A stretch of 64,000 nucleotides of DNA from Platanthera guangdongensis (Eukaryota > Streptophyta > Magnoliopsida > Asparagales > Orchidaceae), in assembly GCA_039583875.1 (NCBI GenBank), contig CM077160.1, positions 109,507,530-109,571,529 of the forward strand, read 5' to 3'. A model generated the notes under the pieces. That model saw only the letters and a list, made by a program, of their open reading frames with translations. It was not told the DNA's origin and did no database searches. Both the position numbers and the translations under genes were made by a program. Positions 22,743-34,470 of the stretch are shown in pieces (the first letter of the stretch is position 1; every line of letters begins with the position of its first letter).

Positions 22743-25552
22743 ATGGCGCCCAAGCTAGAAGAGAATGTTAATGAAGGATATGAACTCGTGCGACACGCAT
22801 TTGATGACGCAGAACCTGAAATCAAAGGCGTGATAACCCTAATTGCTGAAACTGGACTGGAATACCTTGTTTCAGAACCATCAAGATCTGGAAGAAGGAG
22901 GTCCTGGAATTTTTTAGTGCAGCTTCAGTTGATGATACTGGACTCAAGATTAAGTCCAGAGTTCATGGAACCAAAGTTAAGGTCACACCAAAAGTCTCAG
23001 GAAAGTACTTCAACTACCAAGAACAAAGGAAGAAGAAGATGTATCTGCTTCTAAGACTAGAGGCATTGAGATGGTGTGGACTGGATTCAAATCTGAAAAT
23101 TGGATCTGTTTTCAATAGAAAAGGAATGAACATCCAAGGAAATTCTTATCTGAAATAGTTGGCAAGGTCATCCTGAGCAAGCCTGGAGGACATGACAGAA
23201 TTTCAGCTTATATGTTCATTTGATGACAAGGATTATCTTCAAACTAGATACTGATTGGTCTGCAGTTATGTTTGAAAAGATAAAATAAAATATGAAGAAG
23301 CCCAATCTGGGAAGAATTCTGAGTTTATACCTAGCTGGAAGTATTCCATAGGTGATGAATCAAGCAGCTGGTTCTAAGATTAACCACATGAGGAAGATGG
23401 ATTTGAGAATCTTCTCTAGGTGGGATATGGTGCTGACCAAAGAAATGCCAACTCCAGTAAAGGACACACCCAGAAGAAGAAGAAGAAGACAGCCACTGTG
23501 ACTCAAGAATCCTCTAGCAGCTCTGAAGAGCAAGTTGTTTTTACTCCTGATGATGAGAGACTGGAAATGCTGGACAGTCTCCAGCAAGACATGAAGATGC
23601 CCAAAGGCAGGGGGAGCTACCACCAGCAAGCCCAATTCACCTGGATTCAATCCAGGGGAGCCTTACTTGTGGATGAGCCAACTCCACTAGAGAGTGAACA
23701 AGCTATTCAAACCATACTAGAGGTAATCACTGAAATTAATCAATTAGATTTCACTATTGAGGAAGAAGTTTTGACTGATTTATTACCTGATATTCATCAG
23801 CAAACACAGATACTCCCTCAACCCCAAGATGTTGTCATGGAGGACACATCTGTTGCTGATCAAGTGGTTGATGAGATCAGAGATTCTCCAGCCCTTACTC
23901 AACAGGAATTTACATTAGAAGAACTGTTCCCTGATCTTCTACAAACTGATTTTGAGAAAGAAAAAGCTGCTGCTGAGGGGGAGGAGATTCATATTGAGGG
24001 GGAGCATGTGGAGAATGTAGAAGTAACTGCTACCAAGAGACTGAGAAGCCAAAGGATGCTAAGGAACTACAAAGGACTGAGAAGGATTCACATCCTAGTC
24101 CTAAAGACAGAGTAGACATAGCTAGCACTTCTGCTTCAGAGGATGAGGAGGCTGCTAGAGCCAAAAAGAGGAAGTTCCAGGTCTTCAAAAGAAGGAGCCA
24201 GAACTATAAGAAAGCCCTACAGACAATTGCTCCACAGCTTGCCCCATCTACTGATTTCAGTTCACTGATGGTAGCATTATAGATCAAGCTAGATGAGCAA
24301 AGAAAGGCTTTGCAAACTTATATGGATGAAGGACATAAGTCACTGCAATTTGATCTTGCACAAGACATCAAATCTATCAGATTTGAAGTGAATCTTAACA
24401 AGAAGGAAATGACTGACTGCTTCCATAAGGGAGGAATGCAGTAGTCTATCTGGCCACACATCAAGAGAAAATAAAGACAAAACTTGATGAGCTAGAAGTG
24501 AAGCAAGGCTATGTCCTGGAGAATCAGATAGGATGAATGATAATCTCACTGCTTCACATAATGATATTATAACTGAAATGAAGAATATAGCTACTGTCAG
24601 ACTACAGCAAGTGCTACTGCCAAGGCTGAATTTGACAAGCAATTGCAAGAGAGCCTAACTACTGTTAAAACTGCTATTGAAGACTCTCAAAAGCTAATAA
24701 CTGAAAAGCTCCAAAGGTTGAAACCTTTTTATAAGGATGGAGTTAACTATCTGAATGCACAGATAAGATTTCAGAAAGATGATCTGAGGGATCATATAGA
24801 GAGAGAAGTCATAAAGGGGAGAGGGTATTAGTCAAGGCAGGCTCTGATCATGCCAAATGGATTTCAAATTCCATCAGAGCCACCCTTGGATATCCACCCT
24901 TATGTGATGATGACAATGTTGCAGAGTCTGGAATCAATCCTGCATATCTTGGAGGGGAGCAAGCTGAAGTGGCTCAAGTGATATACCCTCCACCAGACTT
25001 TGACATGATACATCAAGAGATACAGTCAATGTATAGTCCTCCTGAGGGAAATCAGAATGTCATCATAGAGAAAGTTGTCCAGCCTGTGCCAGAGGCATTC
25101 TAAAAGAACAAGAGGCTTTGTTAAAGAACAAGAAGCTCAATTGTCTAAGAAAAGATTCAGAGCAAGCTGAATTGAGACCTGATTTTGAACAATGGAGCCC
25201 CACTTCTAGGAATATCATTTTGACTGCATGGAAGGCTGCTAAGGACAATGTCCTGGATAGAGGCAAGTGGTATTCTGACCTGGAGTGGAGGAAACATGAG
25301 AATAGGCAAGATGCCATTGTACAATATAAAAAAAGGCTAAACTGGGAAAGCTACCTCCTAATGCACAGGAGCCTAGCAAGTATTTTCCCAAGCCTTATCA
25401 TTATTTTGAAAGGCAGAAGATAAAGGCTGAAGAGCAGAAAAGAAAGATCTTAAAGGGAAGAAGCATGCTGCTGCTGATGACACTGAAGCTCCAGTTCAAG
25501 CAAAGATTCAATCTGGAAAAGGATTGTAATCAAGGAGCCAGAGCAGCCTTAG
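22743..25552 (+). pseudogene. E third ORF (left-arm copy), broken
   Basis: Mirror of 43431-46261, with extra indels. Shares with the right arm the stops in AAGATAAAATAAAATATG (about 23280) and GCATTATAGATC (about 24280), so these are genuine mutations of this copy. Confidence 0.8.
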
Positions 25553-25819
25553 GATAGCATTTTCTTTAGTTTACAAATTGTAATCATTTGTATTAAATTC
25601 TATGTAAACTTTTGACTAATGAAAATGTTGGAATTTGTAAGAATTTGTAAGAACATTATGTAATGGTTTAAATCTATTACATTAATTGTTCTGAGCTAAT
25701 GGTATATACATGTTCTGTTCATGCATGTTTAAGTATTTTCCCTGTCATATTACTGCTTTACATCATACTGAGAATTTGTTATGTATGGTGTATATCATTG
25801 ACTAAGGGTTATGACTTCT
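25553..25819 (+). other. 3' untranslated stretch of E (left-arm copy)
   Basis: AT-rich, no ORF of note. Resembles 6659-6930 of element A. Confidence 0.6.
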
Positions 25820-25835
25820 CCAAATAGGGGGAGAT
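25820..25835 (+). other. Polypurine tract of E (left-arm copy)
   Basis: CCAAATAGGGGGAGAT directly before TGTTGGGTA. Confidence 0.9.
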
Positions 25836-27707
25836 TGTTGGGTATATTGGAATATATGTACCTGATTTGAAGAAGCCTCACCCTACTCAATGATATACAT
25901 CAAGGTGTATTTGATGTGTTTTGAGTTTATTGTGCAGGTTAAGTAATTGCAGGTTTGCAGGAAAGTTTCTAAGTCCATGTGTCGACACCCAGAAGAAAGT
26001 GTCGACACTTAAGAAGGCTTGTGTCGACACCCAGAGAAGCAGTGTCGACACTTGGAGTAATTGTGTCGACACGAGGAATGCAGAGTCGACACCAGAAGGA
26101 AAGTGTCGACACATACAGGCAGTGTCGACACACAATGAAGAAATGTCTAAAGAATCAGTGTCGACACTTAGAAGCAGTGTCGACACCCAGAGGAACTTTG
26201 TCGACATCAAAAGTGTCGACACTAGGAGGCTGTGTCGACACTCAGCAAACTTCAATAGAGTTTAAGTACAAGTGTCGACACAAAGGAGATGTGTCGACAC
26301 TCACAAAAGTCTCAACACATGAAGAATGTGTCGACACTAAGGAGAAGTGTCGACACTCAGCAAAAGCTTCAACACAGAAGGCATGTGTCGACACAAAGAA
26401 GATGTGTCGACACTTAGCAAGTTTCAACACAAGAAGATTGTCGACATAAAGGAGTTGTGTCGACACTTAGCAGAAATCAACTAAGTATTGAAGAAGAAGG
26501 ACTTGTGTCGACACACAGTATCAGTGTCGACACATTCTGAAGAAGCAGTGTCGAGAAGCAGTTTCTACAATACAAGGAGTTGTGTCGACACCATGAAGGC
26601 TAGTGTCGACACTTAGTCTACTTGTGTCGACACTTGGTCTAATTGTGTCGACACTTAAAGACTATCTGTCTCGACACTTTCAGACAGTGGCAGAGGTTTC
26701 AAGAAGTGACTGGATGACTTGACAGCTGCCATTTCAACCAGTCAACTGCTACTGTCAGAGCTGTCAGAAGTTCGTTAGAAACCGGATCAGCCGGTCACCA
26801 TGAAGAAAGCCTATATAAAGGCTTATTCTTCAACAGAAGGCATTGAATCAGAATAAGAAGAAAAATCACTGAAGTGAAAAACAACACACAAGAAGAAGTC
26901 CTTCAAGTGAAGATCTAAGAAGTTGGAGAGAGAAAGCTCCTTCTAAGAAGACAGCTGTTGAACCAGGCTTTAAAGAAAGTTTCAGATTGATATCAGATTC
27001 ACAAGACAGCAGTTGATTGAAGATCATCTGCCTAGAGATTCAACCCTACTGTGTTCTAATTCAAGAAGCTTTGAAGAAAGCCAAGGGAGGTTGATCTCAG
27101 CAAAGTTCTTTCAAGAACTCATCAAGAAGCCAGTCAACTCTACTTTCTCAATCAGAGTTGTGGTTATAATATTTGTATTCTTTATTTTCTGTAGGATCCT
27201 TAGGGATCTGAGTTGTAAGCCTATATCTATAAAGGCTGAGTGGTAGGGCCTGAGTGCCTGAGTGTAGGAGATACATTTCTCTGAGTGTAGGCCTTATTGA
27301 AGGCTGAGTGTAGGCCTTGTTGAAGGCTGAGTGTAGGTCTTGGTGAAGACTGAGTGGTAGGGCTTTGTGCCTGAGTTGTAGGAGTGGGATCACTCTGAGC
27401 TGTAGGAACCTATTTGGGGTTCTGAGTTGTAAGATCTGAGGATCTGAGGAATAGTGGAGAAGTTAGGCCGAATCTAGTACACTACTAGATAGGCGAAGGG
27501 GGAAAGTGGATGTACCCAGACTTGGGGAACCACTATAAATCCCGTGTGCTCTCTGTGATTGTATGCTTGTGTGATTGTTGTGTTAGCTGTGCTAAATTGC
27601 TGTGAAGAATTGCATATAATTCTGAGTTTTTTGCCATAAAGTTAAAAAGATTAAGTGCACCTATTCACCCCCCCCCCCTCTAGGTGGTTTAGGCACTAGT
27701 TCTTTCA
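25836..27707 (+). mobile_element. E 3' LTR (left-arm copy)
   Basis: TGTTGGGTATATTGG...TTCTTTCA, 1872 bp. Palindrome array about 25979-26655, TATA 26812-26819, tandem repeats 27232-27430, C run before the end. Nearly identical to the 5' LTR. Confidence 0.93.
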
Positions 27708-28134
27708 TATACCCAATCATCTTGAGTATGTGATCCCTACTAGGTCCCGAGCTCCCATCTTGCACTGGAACATCGCCTTAGTGACATCAAATCTCTCTTG
27801 ACGAGCTTTCCCTTGCAACATTTTCTTGAGATGCTCGTCAATTTTCTTGCAACTCATTCTCTCATGTTGCATTTGGAGCTCAGAGTTCATGGTCGCAAGC
27901 ATGAGACATTCGACGTCTAAGAGTCGTCTAGATACTTCTTGAAGCATCTTATCGTCACAGGATGCATTCCCCTCCCGCAGGCTCATCAGGGATACCTCTT
28001 CCAAAACATAGAGCTTGTGCTCTTTCCTGAGAACAATTCTCAGGTTCCTATACCAGTCTAAATAATTTGTTCCCCTCAGCTTTTTCTTCTCAGGATCGCT
28101 CTGAGGACAGGGTGGAGTGTGAGCCACTTGTCAT
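27708..28134 (-). pseudogene. gag: Element D gag N-terminus (left-arm copy)
   Basis: Mirror of 40830-41259. The ATG is at 28134 on the minus strand, with the frame broken by single-base losses near 28090-28105. Interrupted by E at 27712. Confidence 0.85.
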
Positions 28135-29199
28135 GAATATTCTACAAGAATACAAGCAAAGCAAATTAGTACTACATTTCAACGTGATATAATTTTCTCT
28201 TTCGATTAAGACTTTAATCAAATAACTCCCAATATTTTTATCAAACTGATAACCCTTGATATCAATTCAAAGAGTTCATGCGAGTAACTCTCTTAGTATA
28301 CAAGATCCTTATTTCACTAACACTATGGTCAGCTTTGATTTTCTCTCATAATGCAGCTATTTAGGTATGCACGCTTGCCAATTGCATCATTATGCAACTC
28401 CTGTATGGCTGGTAAATAACTCTTTATTGCATCCATCATATGGTGCATTCCAACCCCATGCCTTTGGGGACTCAATGTTTGAGGTCACCCAGTTAAGCTT
28501 GACATGATGTCGACCATGAGATATCACAATTATCCGCTCGCACCCTTACCAAGATAATTAATGCACCTTGCTTTGGCAAGCACACACTTCATCGATCGAG
28601 GCAGGAAAGTGTCATCCATCGAAGGCATCCGAATACTTAATATTACTTGAGGGATTTTAGATACTTGATTACTCTTTAATCACGGTTAACACTTAACCAG
28701 TGGGCACATCAAGAGCATCATCAACACTTGATGAGCCAGGCTAAATCTGAACATCTAGAACACTTCTAAATCTTCAGACTTACATGTATAGGACAAGAGC
28801 AACACAAACTCCACTTACACAGTAGACATGCTCGTCTCTCTATATGAGATTTAAAATCTAACACACTTGGTTTCACAAACCAACTAGAGGGATAGTTACT
28901 ATTTATGAGTAACAAAATATCACAACAAAATCGCATGTGCTCCTTGTGGGGTTCCAAGGGGTAGCCCCCTAGCGGTGGTCTCGCTGACCGATCAACGAGC
29001 AGGGTCAAGGGACAGAGCCCCTTGCGGGTGCGGGGCAGTGCCCCGACCAATTTTGAAAAACTACCATCGATAACACACAAAACCCATCACACACTTGATG
29101 TAAACAGGATAGACCTGGACATTTAAAACGCTTCTAAAATTTCCAGATCCACACGCAATGGATTTAGCAACTTATGAAACATGATCATCGCACAACCTG
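28135..29199 (-). other. D 5' leader (left-arm copy)
   Basis: Non-coding stretch between the D primer site and gag, mirror of 39754-40829. Contains a GC-rich segment at 28945-29045 with the self-complementary GGGGCAGTGCCCC. Confidence 0.75.
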
Positions 29200-29211
29200 C
29201 CTCTGATACCA
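29200..29211 (-). other. Primer binding site of D (left-arm copy)
   Basis: Minus strand TGGTATCAGAGG. Confidence 0.85.
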
Positions 29212-29212
29212 C

Positions 29213-30152
29213 TATTGGGTTTTGCTCCACGGGATTGAGTCAATACTCAACCTAGGTGCTCCAATTGATTCCAACGAATGGCAACGGCCGGAGTTCCGAG
29301 CGTAGAATAGTGTCCACGCCTCTACGGGTATCCACACGAGCACGGAGAACCCTAGACTCTTGTCGCACAAGAGCTAGGTCGATATACTTGCCCTCAATGC
29401 CTCCACGGATTACTAGATCCGATCAGAAGAGGCGGCAATGGCGAAGACGACGCCTAAGAAACTCTTTCCTGCGGCGGCTAGGGACGACGGACAGTCGGCG
29501 ACGACAAGCAGCGATCGGCGGCAACGACGACGATGGTCGCAAATGTGGGAATAGTTCCGTCGCGAGTAATCGTCGTTGTCGTCTTCGCGATTTAGGTCTG
29601 GAATGAACAGTCGCTTACTCGGTTCAACAGAAAAATCCTATTTATACCTTGAACTAAACCAGCTAATGCCAACAAAGAACGGCTGACCAGGACTTAGAAG
29701 AAATAAACCGTCGAGATGGAATTCATTGAGTATCAGGTCGATACACTATGCATCGGCGAATGGTCATGACAAAACACGACGAATTGAAGAGTATCACGAC
29801 GATACATGACGAATCGTCGAGTATTACTTCAATACTCAACGAATCGTTGAATGGTCACGACGATACTTGATGAATCCAGCCCATTCATCGAAACCCCATA
29901 CCCATACTAGACGAATTTCCCTTAGCTTCTACTGGCTACATACCGGTCGACCCATATTCACAATATAGGTCCCAGAATGAATTCCACCATGTCCAAAACA
30001 TCATAGGCTTTCACTCATATCATATATGAGTAAGGCCACACAAATCTATCCAAATTCTCCGAAACTCTTATGTGCGACCTCTTAGGCTCGCACTGCGTTG
30101 GCAGTGAGGCTACATGTTTGATCACTTCCAGATAACCATGGTAGCACCAACA
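29213..30152 (-). mobile_element. D 5' LTR (left-arm copy)
   Basis: Mirror of 38794-39740. The minus strand reads TGTTGGTGCTACC...ACCCAATA. Confidence 0.8.
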
Positions 30153-30681
30153 GTGGTTTCTGGGGAACGGTCGGTCCTGCTCAACTCTATAGAGAAGGAG
30201 TGAGGCGACGACGACCTCCTGCCTCGCGAGCTATCGAGGGGCTCATGGCCCGCGAGCTGGGCCTATCGAAGGACCATCGAACTTCGGTCTCAGCGGGAAA
30301 GTAAAGGACCAAGTCAGTGAGCCGATGGTCCAGCGGGATGAGAGGGCCCATCGGGTTTTCCATCTCCTCCCTCCCCTCTTAATCTGAGCCCCGGCCTCCT
30401 AGTGGGCATGCCTTTGCCCTTGGATTCAGGCTCTATGGTCGCGAGGATGCCACGGCCTACGATGGGATGACCCTTCAGTGGCTCGCCCACGAATGCACGC
30501 GCGCACAAATGCACTCCATAGAGCTCGACCACATTTTTACCGGCCACGACTTCTCCCTTAGCCACAAGTTGGCGAGTGCTGATGAAGCCCGGGATCTCAC
30601 CCGAGATGAGGTGGAGGACTTGAAGAAGAAGCTGGAGGTTGCCGAGTCTCTCCTCGCGAAGGGTGTCGGTGGGGTGGTAAG
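30153..30681. other. Unrecognised GC-rich stretch between D and H (left-arm copy)
   Basis: Mirror of 38264-38793. Part of the + strand (about 30467-30681) is open and reads DEVEDLKKKLEVAESLLAKG, a coiled-coil-like peptide of the kind seen in plant transposon-associated proteins. Ends GTAAG, the candidate H target-site duplication. Family not recognised. Confidence 0.5.
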
Positions 30682-32452
30682 TGTTGGGTACATTGAAAAT
30701 GTATACCAGATTTGAAGAAGCCTCACCTTACTCATGATATGCATCAAGTGTATTTGATGTTGTTTTGAGTTTATATGTTCAGGTTAAGAAAATGAAGGAA
30801 TGCAGGAAAAGTTTCTAAGTCCATGAGTCGACACCAGAAGAAGCTGTGTCGACACATATGAAGGCTTGTGTCGACACTGGAGAAAAGCTGCGTCGACACC
30901 TGGAGTCAATTGTGTCGACACTTGGAAAGGCTGTGTCGACACCAGAAGAAACTGTTTCGACACACAGAGGCAGTGTCGACACACAGAAAAGCTTAGTCGA
31001 CATCAACTGTGTCGACACACAGAGGCAGTGTCGACACACAGAGGCAGTGTCGACACACAGAAGACTTTGCCGACATCACTGTGTCGATACACAGGACTTG
31101 TGTCCACACATAGCAGAGTTTCAACAAAGTTGATTTTTTGTGAAGATAAGAAGTGACCGTGTCAACACACAGAACTAGTGTTGACACATTCTACAAAGCT
31201 GTGTCGAGAAGCGTGTCACACCAAGGGAGCTGTGTCGACACCACTAAGGCTTGTGTCGACACTTAGTCTACTTGTGTCGACACATGACAAGTTCAGTCTC
31301 GACACTTTGCTGACAGAGACAGAGTTTCAAGAAGTGGCTGAAGACTTGACAGCTGTGATATTCAACAAGTCTACTGAAGCTGTCAGAGCTGTCAGAAGTT
31401 CGTTAGAAACTGGATCAGCCGGTTATCATGGAGGAAGTCTATATAAAGACATTCTCTATCAACAGAAGAAGAATATATATAGATAGATGAGATAAAAAAA
31501 GAGAAAACACGAAAAACAGAAGAAGATTTTCAACAGAAGATCTAAGAAGACATTCTTAAGTGGTGATCTACTCGGAGTTTGTCAAGAGAATTCAAAGAAG
31601 AATTCAGAAGAATCTTCAGAAGAATTTGGAGAGAGAGAGCTCCATCTATTCAAGTGAAGAAAGGGACTTACATCAACAAGTCTCTTAAGTGCAGATTCTG
31701 AACCAGTTTGCCAAGAAGAATTCAGATTGATTTCTGAATTTCAGAAAGAAGTTAATTAGAGATCAACTTCAAAGGAGATCAACCCTACTGTGTTCAATTC
31801 AAGAAGCTTTGAAGAAAACTATGACAGGTTGATCTCTAACATCAGATTCTTTCAAGAACTGATCAAGAAACCTTCCATCCTTTCTCTCTCAACCAGGGTG
31901 GTGGTAAATTTCAAATTTACATCTATTTTCAGTAGGATCTTTTTAAGATCTGAGTTGTAAGCCTGATTTATAAGGCTAAGTTGTAGGAGATTAAGTTCTC
32001 TGAGTGGTAGGCCTTGTTGAAGGCTGAGGTAGGGCTGAGAGCCTGAGTTGTAGGAGATTTTCATCTCTGAGTTGTAGGCCTTGTTGAAGGCTAAGGTAGG
32101 GCAGATTGCCTGAGCTGTAGGTGTGTGGACTCACTCTGAGTTGTAGGAGCCTTGTTTGGGTTCTGAGCTATAAGACTGCGAATCTGAGGAGAAGGAAAGA
32201 AGTTAGGCCGAATCTAGCACACTGCTAGATAGGCGAAGGGGGAAAGTGGATGTACCCAGACCTTGGGGAACCACTATAAATCAGTGGTGTCATCTGTGAT
32301 TGTGTGTGTTATTGTTATTTCTGTGTTGTGATAGCTGTAGAACTATATGTTTCTATTAATTAACTGAATTAATATTCTACCTTAGGAGGAAAAATAATTG
32401 AACATATTCACCCCCCCCCCCCCCTCTAGGTATTTAGGAACCAATTCTTTCA
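30682..32452 (+). mobile_element. H 5' LTR (left-arm copy)
   Basis: TGTTGGGTACATTG...ATTCTTTCA, 1771 bp. GTGTCGACAC array about 30828-31290, TATATAAA at 31440, tandem CTGAGTTGTAGG repeats about 31950-32170, C run. A distinct subfamily relative to E. Confidence 0.92.
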
Positions 32453-32454
32453 AG

Positions 32455-32466
32455 TGGTATCAGAGG
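32455..32466 (+). other. Primer binding site of H (left-arm copy)
   Basis: TGGTATCAGAGG, two bases after the LTR. Confidence 0.9.
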
Positions 32467-32531
32467 GAGGTTCCTCAAGAAAGACTTAACAGTCTGAGTA
32501 AGATCTGTAAGACAGAAGTAAGTTAAAGAAG

Positions 32532-34458
32532 ATGAGTTCAGGAGAAAACCATAAAGAACTTGGTTCAATGAAGTTGCCTATCTGCAGGAAGGAAATCTTT
32601 GGAATATGGAAGGAAAGTGTCAGACTATTTATGGAGGCATCTGATCCTAGAATTTATATAACAGTTAAGGAAGGACCATATATTCAAATGAAGGTTTCTG
32701 TTCTTGATGCTAATCAAAGGATTCCTAAGGATTTTTCAGAAATGACTAAAGATGAGATCATCTTGGCTACAATGGATAAAGAGCACAGAATATTATAGTG
32801 AGTGTCATAGATGACTCAACATTCCAAAATCTGATTCACTGCAAAACCTACAAGGAGATGTAGGACACATTGGTTATCTACATGGAGGGTTCTGAAGAGG
32901 TTAGACAAGATAGAAAGTCTATGCTTAATCAAGAATATGAGAGTTTCAGACAAGCCAAGTCTGATAACATAACTGAATGTTACAAGAAGTTCTATAGAAT
33001 TGTAAAGAACTAATGTCCTATAGAAGAATATTCAGCACATATGAGCTGAATGACAATTCCTTAGGTCTTTGACTAAGGAGTGGGATACAAAGATCTATGA
33101 TATAAGGGAAGTGGCCAGACTGGCAGAAATTTTACCTCCAACACTGTTTGGCAAATTGCTGTCTTATGAGATGCAGTTGTTGGCCAGAAAGGAGGAAGAG
33201 AAAAATACAAAGGATTACTATAGAGAAAATTCAGTGGCCTTCAAGGTAAAAGCCACAAGGAAGAATAGGAGGATGTCTCCATCTTCTCCTAAGAAAGCTG
33301 CAGAAGTGATCTCAGAAAATTCTGATAATCACAGTTCAGACAGCAGTAATTCTGATGAAGACTTTGCTGCTTTCACAAGGCAGATTTAGAGATTCTTAAA
33401 GAAGAAGCAGTGGAAATCTAAGTCATCCTCATTTCAGTCCAAGGATGACTATTATCAGAAGAGGAAATCATCCAGGAAGGACAGGAGTGGGACAAAGCCT
33501 AGCAAGTCAACTATATCAAAGATTATTTGCTATTGTTGCAACGCACCTGGACATGTTGTGGCTGACTGTCCAGACAAAAGGAAGGAGTCTGCTGATAAAA
33601 ATAAGTCTCAGCATAAAGCAAGAAGGAGAAATCCTTGGTAGCTAAGAAAGAGAAAAGTTGGACAGATCAATCAACTTCAGAGTCTGAATCTGAGGCTGAG
33701 GCCTATATTGGTTTGTTTGCAACAGAAGAAGAGGATGAATTCTTGAAATTACTGGACTCTATCAATAAGCAAGAAAACCATCAGTGCAAAGGACTGATGG
33801 CTGTGTCTGAAGAAGACCAGTGTCAGATCAACCTGGTCCCAGTAAGGTAAAAAGTTTATCTATAGATTCTAATTACTGCACTAGGTCAGAATCAGATGCA
33901 TCTGCATCAAGAGATGTGGATGGGTCTGAATCTGAAGGAGATATTCATCAGCTTATAGATGAATATGAGGATTTTTGTTGCAGGCACTCGAGAGAAGCAA
34001 AACCTGGCCAAAATCATGCTAAGGAAATTACAGCTCTTAATTTGGCTGCATCTGATTCAGAAAAGCTGCTGGATCAGAAGATGAATGAGATTGCCAAGCT
34101 GAAAAACATAATGGTTATTAAGTTGGGTACAATCACATTCAAAATGATCAGATCAAAAGTCTGGAAGACAAACTTCAGAAAGAGAAGGAAATAGTGTTAG
34201 TTTCTCTAAGCCAAAATCTGTCCCTACCTTAATTGATGACTTTGGTCTCAAAAGGGTAAGGCGGGATTAGGCTTTAAGGGAACTGCATGGCTGCCCAGTC
34301 CAATAATAAAGGCAAAGCCCCAGCACAAAACAAAAGATCTACTACTGCAAATAATACAGCTAAGATTGTACCTAAAAATAGGTATAATAAGTATGAGTGC
34401 TGGTGCTGTGGCAAGATAGGCCATTATACCTTAGACTGTTGGCACAACACCAGTATCA
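32532..34458 (+). pseudogene. gag: H gag (left-arm copy), truncated at palindrome centre
   Basis: Starts ATGAGTTCAGGAGAAAACC. Contains two CCHC knuckles (CYCCNAPGHVVADC at about 33530, CWCCGKIGHYTLDC at about 34400). Broken by the shared TAG at about 32861 and by arm-specific indels. The reading simply stops at the inversion point. Confidence 0.85.
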
Positions 34459-34470
34459 GGATTTATTCCT
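34459..34470. other. Centre of giant inverted repeat
   Basis: GGATTTATTCCT flanked by CAGTATCA and TGATACTG. Left of it the sequence reads H gag forwards; right of it the same gag in reverse. Confidence 0.95.

Larger units (their letters stand above)
15078..27707 (+). mobile_element. Element E, complete Sirevirus-like Ty1/copia (left-arm copy)
   Basis: 12,630 bp: LTR 15078-16968, PBS, gag, pol, internal palindrome array with TATA, third ORF, PPT, LTR 25836-27707. Flanked by TATAC duplications in D gag. The two LTRs differ at few positions, so the insertion is recent. Here gag, pol and the third ORF are split by many single-base indels absent from the right-arm copy, which look like sequencing errors. 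Confidence 0.93.
12013..34458 (+). repeat. Left arm of giant inverted repeat
   Basis: The reverse complement of 34471-57019 throughout: F LTR part, D pol, E, D gag, D LTR, a 530-bp unique stretch, H LTR and H gag. The arm is about 100 bp shorter than its partner because of many scattered single-base losses. It shares with the right arm the private E primer-site change, the H gag stop and the E third-ORF stops. Confidence 0.95.

Noticed and set aside
25921..26449. Overlapping open frames on both strands through the palindrome arrays, giving repeats of VST, CRH and VDT
   Set aside because: GTGTCGACAC contains no stop in any frame, so arrays stay open by composition. The frames differ between LTR copies and lie in U3.
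28945..29045. GC-rich hairpin block in the D leader as an RNA gene
   Set aside because: No tRNA or rRNA signature; best read as part of the structured retrotransposon leader.
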